Shown: piece after piece, positions 8,059 to 16,438 of the stretch
Position numbering within the stretch: position 1 is the first letter of the stretch
Layout: the number at the start of each line of letters is the position of its first letter
Assembly (NCBI RefSeq): GCF_023734115.1
Contig: NZ_AP025737.1
Location: 2,480,001 to 2,544,000 of the forward strand
From: Herbiconiux sp. L3-i23
Lineage (GTDB): Bacteria; Actinomycetota; Actinomycetes; Actinomycetales; Microbacteriaceae
Direction: 5' to 3'
DNA length: 64,000 nt
Translations under genes and position numbers: made by a program
Notes under the pieces: generated by a model
Told to the model about the DNA's origin: nothing
Databases searched by the model: none
Seen by the model: the letters and a program-made list of their open reading frames with translations, nothing else

Positions 8059-9296
8059 AGGAACATCTTCCTCTCGCCGCGGTAGGTCGGAACGGTTGCG
8101 ACGACCACCCCGTCGTCGACGATGCCGAATTCGGTGAGGTGCTCGCCGAGTTCACCGGACTTCGCGTGACGGAACCACACCCGGTCGCCGAGCGCCATCG
8201 ACCTGGCCGCGGGACCGGCGAGCGGTGTCTGCACTTCACCGGCCTGCTCGTGTCGGGCGTACTCGAGGCCTTCGGGCCAGACCACTCGGGGAAGCCGGTC
8301 GGGACCCGGCGGTCCGGAGGCGATCCAGCCGCCGCCGAGGACGGTCACCCGGTCGACGCTCGGTCTCCTGACCACGTCCAACGCCCACGCGGAGGCAGGG
8401 GCCGGTTCGAAGTCGGCGAAGGAGTCGAACGTGTGGCCCGCGAGCAGTCCGCTCCCGGCTCCGATCTCGGTCACCGACGGATCGGTGCTCGTGAGATGGA
8501 GCGATCCGGTGCCACCGCCGTTGACGAACTCGAGCGGGGCGACGGCGCGCACCGCCTCGACGGCGGCACCGCGTCGCTCGAGTAGCTCGGCGAACGAGCG
8601 CTCCTGCATCGAGCGGATCACCGACGAACGCAGAGCGGCACCCCGCACCCGGTTCTGCAGTCCGGCGATCTGCGACTCGTACGCCATCATCCCGACGAGC
8701 ACGAAGCCCGCGCGCCCGGCGATGGCGCGCGCGAGCACCCGCGCATCGTCCGGATCGTGCACAGGCGACCGCCACACGCCGAGGCGCCCGAGCGTGTGCG
8801 AGCGGAACGACGCGTCGAGCTCGATCGCCACCCGGATGGTGGCTCGCTCTCGCGGCGGCAGCACCGAATCGATGAAGTCGAGGTGGTCGACCGAATCGAC
8901 CATCAGCGTGACCCGCGAGGCGAGCTCGTCCGACGATCCGAGCACGCGCAGTGCACCGCGATCGGCCGTCGGATAGCCGATGACGACGTCGTCGATGCGT
9001 CCCGCCAGCCAGATGCCTTCAGCGAGCGTGTAGGCGAGGACACCGGAGAAACCGGGCAGGGCGAGCACCGCGTCGAGCACGGCCCGGACCCGCACCGATT
9101 TCGACGCGACCCGGATGGGTGTGCCGTGGGCGCGGTCGATCATGTCGTACGCGTTGTGGGCGAGCGCCTGATGGTCGATGACACCGAGCGGAGTCTCCAG
9201 GTGCGCGGTCGCCGCAGCGAGGCTCGACCAGTACTGCGCCGGCTGCTTCCAGGGCGTGGCCGTCGGCCGGACGAGAGGAGGGATCGAGTCGCGCAT
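8055..9296 (-). CDS. PLP-dependent amino acid deaminase/aldolase (alanine racemase-like fold)
   Basis: A 413-residue protein with a fold-III PLP barrel. The Schiff-base lysine is probably Lys66 in VASKS, and a C-terminal D-serine deaminase/D-threonine aldolase-like region carries the GGG-W and FRHAKSGEL blocks. The family acts on D-hydroxy amino acids, often with a divalent metal. The start ATG 9296 overlaps the MFS gene stop as TGATG, and the stop overlaps the oxidase start, so translation of the operon is likely coupled. The link between this enzyme and a sugar-lactone oxidase is not obvious from family knowledge. Confidence 0.82.
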   Translation of the reverse strand: MRDSIPPLVRPTATPWKQPAQYWSSLAAATAHLETPLGVIDHQALAHNAYDMIDRAHGTPIRVASKSVRVRAVLDAVLALPGFSGVLAYTLAEGIWLAGRIDDVVIGYPTADRGALRVLGSSDELASRVTLMVDSVDHLDFIDSVLPPRERATIRVAIELDASFRSHTLGRLGVWRSPVHDPDDARVLARAIAGRAGFVLVGMMAYESQIAGLQNRVRGAALRSSVIRSMQERSFAELLERRGAAVEAVRAVAPLEFVNGGGTGSLHLTSTDPSVTEIGAGSGLLAGHTFDSFADFEPAPASAWALDVVRRPSVDRVTVLGGGWIASGPPGPDRLPRVVWPEGLEYARHEQAGEVQTPLAGPAARSMALGDRVWFRHAKSGELGEHLTEFGIVDDGVVVATVPTYRGERKMFL

Positions 9297-10537
9297 CAGC
9301 GCACACCTTTCACTCGGGCGACGGCGACCGCGCCGAGCACGGACAGCACGGCGGCGGCGCCGAACACGGCCCCGAACCCGCCGGTGAAGGCGACGAGCCC
9401 CGCCCCGATCAGCGGCCCGAACGCCTGTGGCACCGCCATCGCGACGTTCATGATGCCGAGGTCCTTGCCGCGCGACTCCGGGTCGGGCAGCACCTGGGTG
9501 GCGAGCGCCTGATCGACGGAGAGGAAGGCGCCGTAGCCGATCCCGAGCAGTGCGGCGGCCACGAACGCGGAGGGCAACGACGGCACCGCGATGAGGATCG
9601 CCGCGGCGATGCCCTGGAACACCGCGGCGAGCGCCACGAAGAGCCGTCGGCGTCCGAGACGATCGGACATGGCCCCTCCGATGAAGGTCGCGATGACGAG
9701 GAAGACCAGGTAGATGAGGCTGAGCAGCACGAGGTGGTCCTCGGCGTCGCGGTCTCCGAGTCCGTAGAGGAGGAAGTAGAGCAGCAGGGTCGTGCCGAGC
9801 GCGTTGCCGAGGTTCACCAGGATGCGTCCGGTGAGCGTGAGTGCGAAGTCGGGATGGGCGACGGGGTCGATCCAAAGCCCAGAGAGGAGCTGTCGGACAC
9901 CGAGCTTCGCTCGCGGCGCGTCGGCAGGGGTGTCCGGCGTGGTGAGGAGGAACGGCAGGACGAGCAGCACGAGCACCGCCGCGACGGCGAGGTACCCGCT
10001 CGTCACTCCCGTGAAGATCTCGGTCACGAGCAGGAGCCCGGCGATGGTGCCGACGGCTTGCGGCCCGCCGATCCAGGCGGAGACGCTCCCCCGGCGCTCG
10101 ACGGGGATGAGATCGCCGATCAGTGCGGTGAGCGCGGAGGACACGACGCAGAAGCCGGTGAGTGCGACGCACCAGGCGATCCCCACCCCGAGCCGGTCGT
10201 GCTGGAGCGCGAGGAGCACGAGGCCGGCGGCGAAGATCAGCGTTCCGACGGCGATCCACGGGCGACGACGCCCGAACCGCGACGTCGTGCGATCGCTGAG
10301 GGTCCCGGCGAGCGGGAAGGCGACGAGCGCGCAGAGCCCCGCGGCGCCGGAGATGACACCGAAGTCGACGACGCTGCCGAGCCAGCCGCCGCGCGCGTCG
10401 GCGTCCGCGTCGATCTGCAGGGGCAGCAGCAGTTGGATCGGGGTGAGCTGCGCCAGCCATACGCCGAGCCAGGCGACCCCGAAGAGCACCGACCACCTCG
10501 TGCCGGTGCGGCGTCCCTCGCTCACGAGACCCGTCAT
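9296..10537 (-). CDS. MFS transporter
   Basis: A 413-residue major facilitator with about 12 membrane segments. The cytoplasmic loop motif-A sequences are GTLSDRTTSRFGRRRPW (residues about 78-94) and GAMSDRLGRRRLF in the second half. It overlaps the TetR gene by 4 bp and the PLP enzyme gene by 1 bp. The RFGRRRPW loop resembles sugar-cation symporter/GPH-like and macrolide-efflux proteins, so direction of transport cannot be fixed. Operon context suggests uptake or export of the substrate of the two downstream enzymes. Confidence 0.88.
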   Translation of the reverse strand: MTGLVSEGRRTGTRWSVLFGVAWLGVWLAQLTPIQLLLPLQIDADADARGGWLGSVVDFGVISGAAGLCALVAFPLAGTLSDRTTSRFGRRRPWIAVGTLIFAAGLVLLALQHDRLGVGIAWCVALTGFCVVSSALTALIGDLIPVERRGSVSAWIGGPQAVGTIAGLLLVTEIFTGVTSGYLAVAAVLVLLVLPFLLTTPDTPADAPRAKLGVRQLLSGLWIDPVAHPDFALTLTGRILVNLGNALGTTLLLYFLLYGLGDRDAEDHLVLLSLIYLVFLVIATFIGGAMSDRLGRRRLFVALAAVFQGIAAAILIAVPSLPSAFVAAALLGIGYGAFLSVDQALATQVLPDPESRGKDLGIMNVAMAVPQAFGPLIGAGLVAFTGGFGAVFGAAAVLSVLGAVAVARVKGVR

Positions 10538-11121
10538 CGCGGGTCCACCGCCATCCGCACGATGGCGGACGTCGCCACCGCTGCCATGCGCTGCGCCGTT
10601 TCGAGGTCGCGGGTGGCGAGCCAGGCGAGCGCGATGCCGTCGTTCATGGCGACGACCATCTGGGCGATCTCGCGGGTCGGTCGATCCCAGCGTGCGCCCG
10701 TGCCGGCCACCAGCGACTCCGCGGCATCCCAGTACCTCTCGTACTGACGCTTCGCGAGAGGCTCGAGCCCCGGGGTGCGCAGCGCGTGGTGCATGAGCTC
10801 GAACAGCGCGAGTTCGGTCGTCGGCGCCTCGATGAGCAGACGGATCGACGCGAGGAACGCCTGGTAGACCCGCTCCTCCAGCGGCACCCCCTGCAACGGC
10901 AGGTCGGTCTGCACTGCCAGTTCGCGGGCGAGCGCCCGCTCGATGACTTCGGCGAGCAGCGCGTCACGCGAATCGAAGACGTAGTGGAAGCTCGCGAGAG
11001 ACATCCCCGCCTCCGCCGTGATCGCGCGGGTCGACGCGGCGCCGACGCCTTCGCGGGCGATCAGCGTCATCGCAGCGTCGAGCAGGGCGCTCTTGCGCTC
11101 CGTCGCCGCCATGCGCGCCAT
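10534..11121 (-). CDS. TetR/AcrR family repressor
   Basis: A 195-residue regulator with an N-terminal TetR helix-turn-helix (STRAITAEAGMSLASFHYVF, residues 30-49) and a helical ligand-binding/dimerisation domain. It is the first gene of the operon with the MFS transporter, PLP enzyme and lactone oxidase (4-bp overlap with the transporter). A 12-4-12 palindrome 21 bp upstream of ATG 11121 is the obvious operator, so autoregulation is likely. GGGGAG lies 6 nt before the start. An ATG three codons later (11112) is also possible. The inducer is unknown. Confidence 0.9.
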   Translation of the reverse strand: MARMAATERKSALLDAAMTLIAREGVGAASTRAITAEAGMSLASFHYVFDSRDALLAEVIERALARELAVQTDLPLQGVPLEERVYQAFLASIRLLIEAPTTELALFELMHHALRTPGLEPLAKRQYERYWDAAESLVAGTGARWDRPTREIAQMVVAMNDGIALAWLATRDLETAQRMAAVATSAIVRMAVDPR

Positions 11122-11142
11122 CCGCGTCTCCCCGACCGATCC

Positions 11143-11170
11143 GAGAAGTGGGACGAGTGTCCCACTTCTC
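11143..11170. promoter_or_regulatory. palindromic operator for the TetR operon
   Basis: Perfect inverted repeat GAGAAGTGGGAC - GAGT - GTCCCACTTCTC, 12-bp arms and 4-bp spacer, in the divergent gap between the TetR operon and the Ig-like membrane protein gene. Its size, symmetry and position fit a TetR dimer-pair operator, and it could control both directions. Confidence 0.75.
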
Positions 11171-11262
11171 CGCCATTCTGCTGTGCCCGGGGCGTCGACA
11201 CCAGGGGCGGCGCGCCGGAGATGTTTGACACTGTCGGGCGCCCCTGCGTGAATAGATCGCAG

Positions 11263-13437
11263 GTGCCCTCCTTCTTCCGCAGCGTTCTCCGGGGTCCGCT
11301 CCGTGGTGGGCGGACCACCGCGGCATGCCGCAACGGTCTCGCCGCGGCGCTCGCCGTCGCCCTGATCGGCGCGGCGGCTCTGCTGAGCGCCCCCGCGGCG
11401 GCGCTGGCGGCCGAGCAGGGCGAGGCGCCACCGACCCTCGCCCCGGCCGTTCCGGATGCGGCGCCCGACGAGCAGCTCGAGGTGCCCGACTCGCCGTCAA
11501 CCGGTGCGCCGCCCGCCGCTCCCACCGTGACCGTCGATGCGCCGCCCGTTCCGCTGACGCTGCCGACCACACTCTCGGGCACCCGGAGCGCCGACAGCGA
11601 GGTGCAGGTGCAGATCGACGACGGCTCGGGCCAGCCGCTCTGCATCGCCCCCGCCAGCTCGGACACCACGTGGACCTGCGCGATCAGTACTCTTCCGGAC
11701 GGACCGGTCCGCCTCCGGATCGTGGCGTTGCTCGACGGAACCACCGCGGTGGAGCGGGTCGACGTCGCGTGGCTCGGCGCCCCGACCATCACGTCCTCGA
11801 CCCGGGCGACCACGGCGGGCCAGGTCGGTGGATCGGCGTATCCGGGCGCCACCGTGACCGCGCGCGTCACCGGCCTCGACTCCTCGTGCACGATCACCGC
11901 CGATCCGACGGCATCGTGGACCTGCATCCTCGCCGAGCCTCTGCCCACCGGCAGCTACAGCGCCACGGCGACGCAGAGTGCCGACTTCTATCCCGGTGGG
12001 TCCCAGGTCAGCGCTGCGACGACGGTGCTCATCGACAAGGACGCACCCGCCGCTCCGACGGTCACCGCACCGGGCCGCGGAGCGACGCTCCCGCTGTCCG
12101 GGGGCACCGTGTCCGGCCGCGGCGAGGACGGCAACACCGTCATCGTCTTCGCCGGGGTGCACCCCGTCTGCCAGGCCACGGTCTCCGGTGGGACCTGGTC
12201 GTGCGTGAGCTCCCCCATCCCGGCGGGCACCTACGAGCTCACGGCGCTCCAGCTCGACCCTGCCGGCAACGCGAGCGAGAAGGCCCGCGTCGCCGGGGTC
12301 GTCTTCGACGCGTCCACTCCCAGCCCCACCCCGTCCGCGGCGGGCAGCCCGTCGTCCGCTGCGCCGGTCGCGCCCGGAACCCCGGGCGCGGCGCCGCCGA
12401 CGAACGGCGCCCCGGGCGGGCAGGCCGCACCGGTCGCGCCGGGCGGACCGTCATCACCGCCCAGTCCGTTCGTTCGCGATCTCCGCGCTCCCACCGCCAT
12501 CGGATCGGCGCTGCGCCCCCTCGGCGCCGTGCTCGCGAGCGACGTCGCCGCCGCGTTCGCCCTCTCGAGCGGCACGATGCTGCTCGTCGTGCTGCCGGGG
12601 CTCCTCGGCGCGCGCACCCTCTCCGGCCGATTCCGTCGCCCTCCGTCGATCACCGGACGCAACCGTCCCCGATACGAGCCGCGCCGCGAGAGCTCCGCGC
12701 CCGGACGTCTCGCCCAGGGCGTCGGAGCACTCGGCGTCGCCGCCATGCTCGTCGTCCTCTCGAATCCCGTCCTCGCGCAGTCGAACTACCTTCGGCTCTC
12801 GGCGGCGGTGGTGCTCGCCCTCCTCCTGGTGAACCTCGTCGGCACCACCGCGACGGTCTGGATCGGCCGACGCCTCTTCCGACTCGACGCGACCGTGCAG
12901 GTCCGACCCGGTCTGCTCGCGGTCTCCGGCGTCGCCGCCCTCCTCAGCCGGATCTTCACCCTCGCCCCGCCGATCGCCTTCGGTCAGGTGCTGGCTCCTC
13001 GGTTCGGCGAGTCCGCCTCGGCGCGGAGCCGCAGCACCTTGGCGCTCGGCCAGACCGCGGTGCTCATCGTGCTCGCCATCGGCGGGTGGCTCCTTTACGG
13101 CGCCGTCGACTCCCCCGCAACCGCTCTCGAACACTTCGTCACCGAGTTCACCTCGACGGTCACCTTCGCCGCGTCGGGCGCCGCCGCGATCTCGCTCCTG
13201 CCCACGGCGAACCTCCCCGGCCGCACGCTGCTCGAGCAGTCTCGGCTGATCTGGGCCGCGACGGCGCTGGTGACGTGGACCCTGCTGTTCACGGTCGTCA
13301 CGTCGGTCACCGGTGACGGCCATGCGACGACATGGCTCATCGGAGCCGCCGCCGCCGCACTCTTCGCCGCCTTCAGCCTGGGCACCTGGGCATGGGTGCG
13401 ATTCGTAGAGCCCGCCCTCGGCTCTGCGGAGCGCTAG
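11263..13437 (+). CDS. secreted/anchored protein with three Ig-like repeats and a C-terminal multi-span membrane domain
   Basis: About 724 residues. A signal peptide (hydrophobic stretch ending in ALA) leads to three Big/Ig-like domains. Each has a Cys ... W(T/S)C pair (LCIAP..TWTC, SCTIT..SWTC, VCQAT..TWSC), probably a disulphide per domain. A Pro/Ser/Ala/Gly-rich linker follows, then seven or eight membrane segments. The order of the membrane segments and an SLLPTANLPGR block recall actinobacterial 'FGLLP motif' membrane proteins, an impression from memory. The start is uncertain: GTG 11263 gives a normal signal peptide, ATG 11221 and GTG 11249 are in frame, and a TTGACA at 11225-11230 argues for a start downstream of it. 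Function unknown. Confidence 0.75.
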   Translation: MPSFFRSVLRGPLRGGRTTAACRNGLAAALAVALIGAAALLSAPAAALAAEQGEAPPTLAPAVPDAAPDEQLEVPDSPSTGAPPAAPTVTVDAPPVPLTLPTTLSGTRSADSEVQVQIDDGSGQPLCIAPASSDTTWTCAISTLPDGPVRLRIVALLDGTTAVERVDVAWLGAPTITSSTRATTAGQVGGSAYPGATVTARVTGLDSSCTITADPTASWTCILAEPLPTGSYSATATQSADFYPGGSQVSAATTVLIDKDAPAAPTVTAPGRGATLPLSGGTVSGRGEDGNTVIVFAGVHPVCQATVSGGTWSCVSSPIPAGTYELTALQLDPAGNASEKARVAGVVFDASTPSPTPSAAGSPSSAAPVAPGTPGAAPPTNGAPGGQAAPVAPGGPSSPPSPFVRDLRAPTAIGSALRPLGAVLASDVAAAFALSSGTMLLVVLPGLLGARTLSGRFRRPPSITGRNRPRYEPRRESSAPGRLAQGVGALGVAAMLVVLSNPVLAQSNYLRLSAAVVLALLLVNLVGTTATVWIGRRLFRLDATVQVRPGLLAVSGVAALLSRIFTLAPPIAFGQVLAPRFGESASARSRSTLALGQTAVLIVLAIGGWLLYGAVDSPATALEHFVTEFTSTVTFAASGAAAISLLPTANLPGRTLLEQSRLIWAATALVTWTLLFTVVTSVTGDGHATTWLIGAAAAALFAAFSLGTWAWVRFVEPALGSAER

Positions 13438-13548
13438 CCCGAAGCGATCAGCGGGTCCGGACGCCGCCTGGCATTGAGCGCGCACGAAGAAGCGCGGCGG
13501 TCCTGATCAGGTGCGATGCACCTCAGCAGTACCGACGCGCCGACGCCG

Positions 13549-13622
13549 TGCCCCCACGGAGATTCGAACTCCGACTGAAACGATTTTAAGTCGTCTGCCT
13601 CTGCCGGTTGGGCTATGGGGGC
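13549..13622 (-). tRNA. tRNA with UAA anticodon (Leu), class I shape
   Basis: A complete 74-nt cloverleaf on the minus strand. The acceptor stem is GCCCCCA/TGGGGGC, the D-arm has the GG pair, the anticodon arm is GACGA-CTTAAAA-TCGTT (anticodon TAA), the variable loop has 5 nt, the T-arm is CGGAG-TTCGAAT-CTCCG, and the discriminator is A. CCA is not encoded (CGG follows). Bacterial leucine tRNAs normally have a long variable arm, and this one does not. It lies 11 nt after the ndh stop on the same strand. Confidence 0.9.
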
Positions 13623-13633
13623 CCGACCAGAGA

Positions 13634-15028
13634 CTACTTCTCGGCCGGGACGGGCTGCTTCTGCGCGGGAGTCGACGACCCCTTCTGCGGCAGCGGCTCG
13701 GAGGCGGGAGCCGCCTTCGGACGCGCGGCGAAGGTCTCGAACACCTCGCGCGGGTGCTCGCGGGCCTCGATCGACGCGATGTCGCGGCCGAGGATGAATC
13801 CGAGGACCCAGTTGATGATGACGCGGATCTTGCGCTCCCACGTCGGCATCGCGAGACCGTGGTAACCGCGGTGCATCAGCCATGCGACCCACCCGGTGAT
13901 GCCGATCTTGCCGGACTGGAAGGCGCCGTAACCGGGGCCGAGGCCCGCGACCGCGCCGAGGCCCTTGTGGATGTAGTCCTTCGGCAGTTCGCCGCGGAGG
14001 GTCGCCACGAGGTTCTTCGCGAGGCGCTTTCCCTGGCGGACCGCGTGCTGCGCGTTCGGGACCGTGAAGCCGCCGACACCGCCGCCCGTGAGATCCGGTA
14101 CAGCCGAGACGTCACCGGCACCCCAGGCGTCGGCGACGATTCCGTCGTCGCCTTCGACCCGGAGGTCGGCGCGGACGCGCAGGCGGCCGCGCTCTTCGAG
14201 CGGGAGGTCGGTGTTCTTCAGCATCGGGGTCGCCATGACACCGGCGGTCCAGACGATGACGTCGGACTCGAAGCTCTCACCGGTCGACAGCTCGATGACG
14301 CCGTCGACCGCCGACTTGAGCTGCGTGTCGAGGTGGACTTCGGCGCCGCGCTCGGCGAGGTTCTTCAGCACCCAGTGGCTGGTCTTCAGCGACACCTCGG
14401 GCATGATGCGGCCCATCGCCTCGATGAGGTGGAAGTGGGTGTCGTCGAAGGTGAGCTGCGGGTACTTCTTCACCAGGTTGCTCGCGAGCGAACGCATCTC
14501 GGCGAAGACCTCGATGCCGGCGAAGCCGCCGCCGACGACCACGAAGGTCAGCAGGCGCTCGCGCTCGGGACCGGCGGGCAGGTTCGCCGCCTTGTCGAAG
14601 TTGGTGATGATCTTGTCGCGAATCGCGGTGGCCTCTTCGATCGCTTTGAGGCCGATCGCGTTGTCGGCGACACCGGGGATCGGAAAGGTGCGGCTCACGG
14701 CGCCGGCGGTGACGACGATGATGTCGTACGCCATCTCCCACGGCTCGCCCACCTCGGGGGTGATCGTCGCGGTCTTGTTCGCGTGGTCGATCTTCGTGAC
14801 CTTCGCGGTGACGACGGTGGTGGTCTTGAGGTGGCTGCGCAGCGGGACGATCGCGTGACGCGGGTCGACGTTGCCGGCGACGACCTCGGGAAGGAACGGC
14901 TGGTAGGTCATGTAGGGCAGCGGGTCGACGACGACGACCTCGGCCTCACCCTTATTGAGCTGCTTCTCGAGCTTCCATGCCGTGTAGAAACCGGCGTAAC
15001 CACCGCCGACGATCAGGATCTTGGGCAC
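13634..15028 (-). CDS. ndh: type II NADH dehydrogenase (NAD(P)/FAD-dependent oxidoreductase)
   Basis: A non-proton-pumping respiratory enzyme that passes electrons from NADH to menaquinone at the membrane's inner face. At 464 residues it has two dinucleotide-binding motifs, GGGYAG (residues 8-13) for FAD and VVGGGFAGIE (about 170) for NADH. It also has the WTAGV and WGAGDVS blocks and a C-terminal amphipathic region for membrane association. The last 35 or so residues are a Pro/Ala/Lys-rich tail. It starts at GTG 15028 with GGAGAA 8 nt upstream. The downstream tRNA may be co-transcribed. Confidence 0.92.
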   Translation of the reverse strand: MPKILIVGGGYAGFYTAWKLEKQLNKGEAEVVVVDPLPYMTYQPFLPEVVAGNVDPRHAIVPLRSHLKTTTVVTAKVTKIDHANKTATITPEVGEPWEMAYDIIVVTAGAVSRTFPIPGVADNAIGLKAIEEATAIRDKIITNFDKAANLPAGPERERLLTFVVVGGGFAGIEVFAEMRSLASNLVKKYPQLTFDDTHFHLIEAMGRIMPEVSLKTSHWVLKNLAERGAEVHLDTQLKSAVDGVIELSTGESFESDVIVWTAGVMATPMLKNTDLPLEERGRLRVRADLRVEGDDGIVADAWGAGDVSAVPDLTGGGVGGFTVPNAQHAVRQGKRLAKNLVATLRGELPKDYIHKGLGAVAGLGPGYGAFQSGKIGITGWVAWLMHRGYHGLAMPTWERKIRVIINWVLGFILGRDIASIEAREHPREVFETFAARPKAAPASEPLPQKGSSTPAQKQPVPAEK

Positions 15029-15082
15029 TTGGGAAATTCTCCACTTCGTGGGCTATGGGCGCGATCGGCCCCGACAAGGCTA

Positions 15083-16369
15083 CTACTTGCGCTGCGCGCG
15101 CCTCGCCGCACGCACCGTTCCCGCGACGGTCAGTGCCAGAAGGGCACCGAAAACTGCGAACACGGACACCGGCAGCAGCACGCCGGGGAGGAACCCGGTC
15201 GTCGGCAGCGCCTGCCGCAGCCAGACGGGGATGAAACCGTACGGGTCGGCGGGCCCCTTCGGCGCGGCGACCGGCGGTGCGCTCTGCTCCGCGGTCGGCT
15301 GCGGCGTCGGCGCGTCGGACCGGCGGTAGAGGCGGATCCACTCGGCGAGGTCGTACGGCACGGCCAGCGGGTTCGAGTCGACCGGGGCGACGTCGGCGGT
15401 GACCGCGGCGGCCGCGTCGACGAGGCCGTACCCGTAGATCGGGCCGGGGACCGGATCGCCCTTGGGCTTCGCCGTGCGGATGAGGCGCTCGATCACCGAG
15501 TCGGCATCGAGGTCCGGATGGGCGGATCGGATCAGGGCGACGACGCCCGCGACGATGGGGGCGGCACCGCTGGTGCCCGACCACAGCACGGGATCACCGC
15601 TCGGCGTCACCCCGACGAGCTCCTCGCTCGGGGCGGCGACGGCCAGCGTGATGCCCTGGCTCGAGGCGTCGAAGCTGGCGTCACCCGCGCGGTCGACCCC
15701 GGCGACGGCGACGACACCCGGGATCGTGGCGGGCGCCCCGACCTCGACCGTTCCTGCCCCCCGGTTGCCGGCGGCCGCGATGACAACGACGTCGTTCTCG
15801 AAGGCGTAGAGGAAGGCGTCGTCCCAGCTCTCGGGCCAGGTGAGCGTGTTGGTCGTCAGCGACATGTTGATGACGGTCGCTCCGTTGTCGACCGCCCAGC
15901 GGACCGCGTTCGCGATCTGGTCGTCGGTCGACGCGGCCGCCGCATCACCGAACGCCACCGAGATCGACAGCAGTTCGGCCTCCGGCGCGACGCCGATGAC
16001 ACCCGCGTCGCCGCCGTCGCCGCGCGCGGCGAGGATCGTGCCGACGAGGGTGCCGTGGCTCGACTCCTCGCCGACCGGTTCGCGCCCGTCCGGCGAGCCG
16101 ATGCCCGACACATCCGTGCCGCCGACGACCGCACCGGCCAGCTCGGAGACGTCGGCCACACCGGTGTCGATGACGGCGATGCGCTGACCGGCCCCGCGCG
16201 TGGTCTGCCACGCCTCGCGGATGCCGTAGTCGTCGAGCCAGTACTCGAGGTCGCGCACGTAGTCGGCATGCGCCGGCTGCGCGGCGCCGAACGTCGCCGC
16301 GACGACGAGAACGGCCGCGACCGACGAGATGAATCGTCGGCCGCGACCGTTCCGCGTCGCTTCGTTCAT
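15083..16369 (-). CDS. S8 subtilisin-like serine protease with LPXTG sorting signal
   Basis: A 428-residue exported protease. A signal peptide ends near AHA (residue 35). The catalytic triad is Asp68 (VIDTG), His105 (SSHGT) and Ser267 (SGTSGAAP), with the oxyanion Asn202 in AAGN. A Pro-rich linker leads to LPTTG at 388-392, a hydrophobic stretch and an RRAQRK tail, a textbook sortase signal, so it is probably attached to the wall. Mycosins have a similar layout but end in a plain membrane anchor. ATG 16369 is preferred over 16414, which would place the start inside the terminator hairpin of the upstream gene. Confidence 0.88.
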   Translation of the reverse strand: MNEATRNGRGRRFISSVAAVLVVAATFGAAQPAHADYVRDLEYWLDDYGIREAWQTTRGAGQRIAVIDTGVADVSELAGAVVGGTDVSGIGSPDGREPVGEESSHGTLVGTILAARGDGGDAGVIGVAPEAELLSISVAFGDAAAASTDDQIANAVRWAVDNGATVINMSLTTNTLTWPESWDDAFLYAFENDVVVIAAAGNRGAGTVEVGAPATIPGVVAVAGVDRAGDASFDASSQGITLAVAAPSEELVGVTPSGDPVLWSGTSGAAPIVAGVVALIRSAHPDLDADSVIERLIRTAKPKGDPVPGPIYGYGLVDAAAAVTADVAPVDSNPLAVPYDLAEWIRLYRRSDAPTPQPTAEQSAPPVAAPKGPADPYGFIPVWLRQALPTTGFLPGVLLPVSVFAVFGALLALTVAGTVRAARRAQRK

Positions 16370-16392
16370 TGTTCGATTGTCGCGGACGAAGG

Positions 16393-16428
16393 AGGGCGGC
16401 GCCCCGATCCCCATCGGAGCGCCGCCCT
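16393..16428 (-). terminator. intrinsic terminator-like hairpin after the TIG gene
   Basis: 16-bp arms (16393-16408 and 16413-16428) with one mismatch around a CCCC loop, 10 nt past the stop of the TIG-repeat gene and upstream of the protease start. No U-tract follows. It implies separate transcription of the two surface-protein genes. Confidence 0.7.
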
Positions 16429-16438
16429 GTCAGGAGGC

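Noticed and set aside
16370-16414. Upstream ATG 16414 for the protease
   Set aside because: It lies within the terminator hairpin of the preceding gene and lacks a ribosome-binding site.
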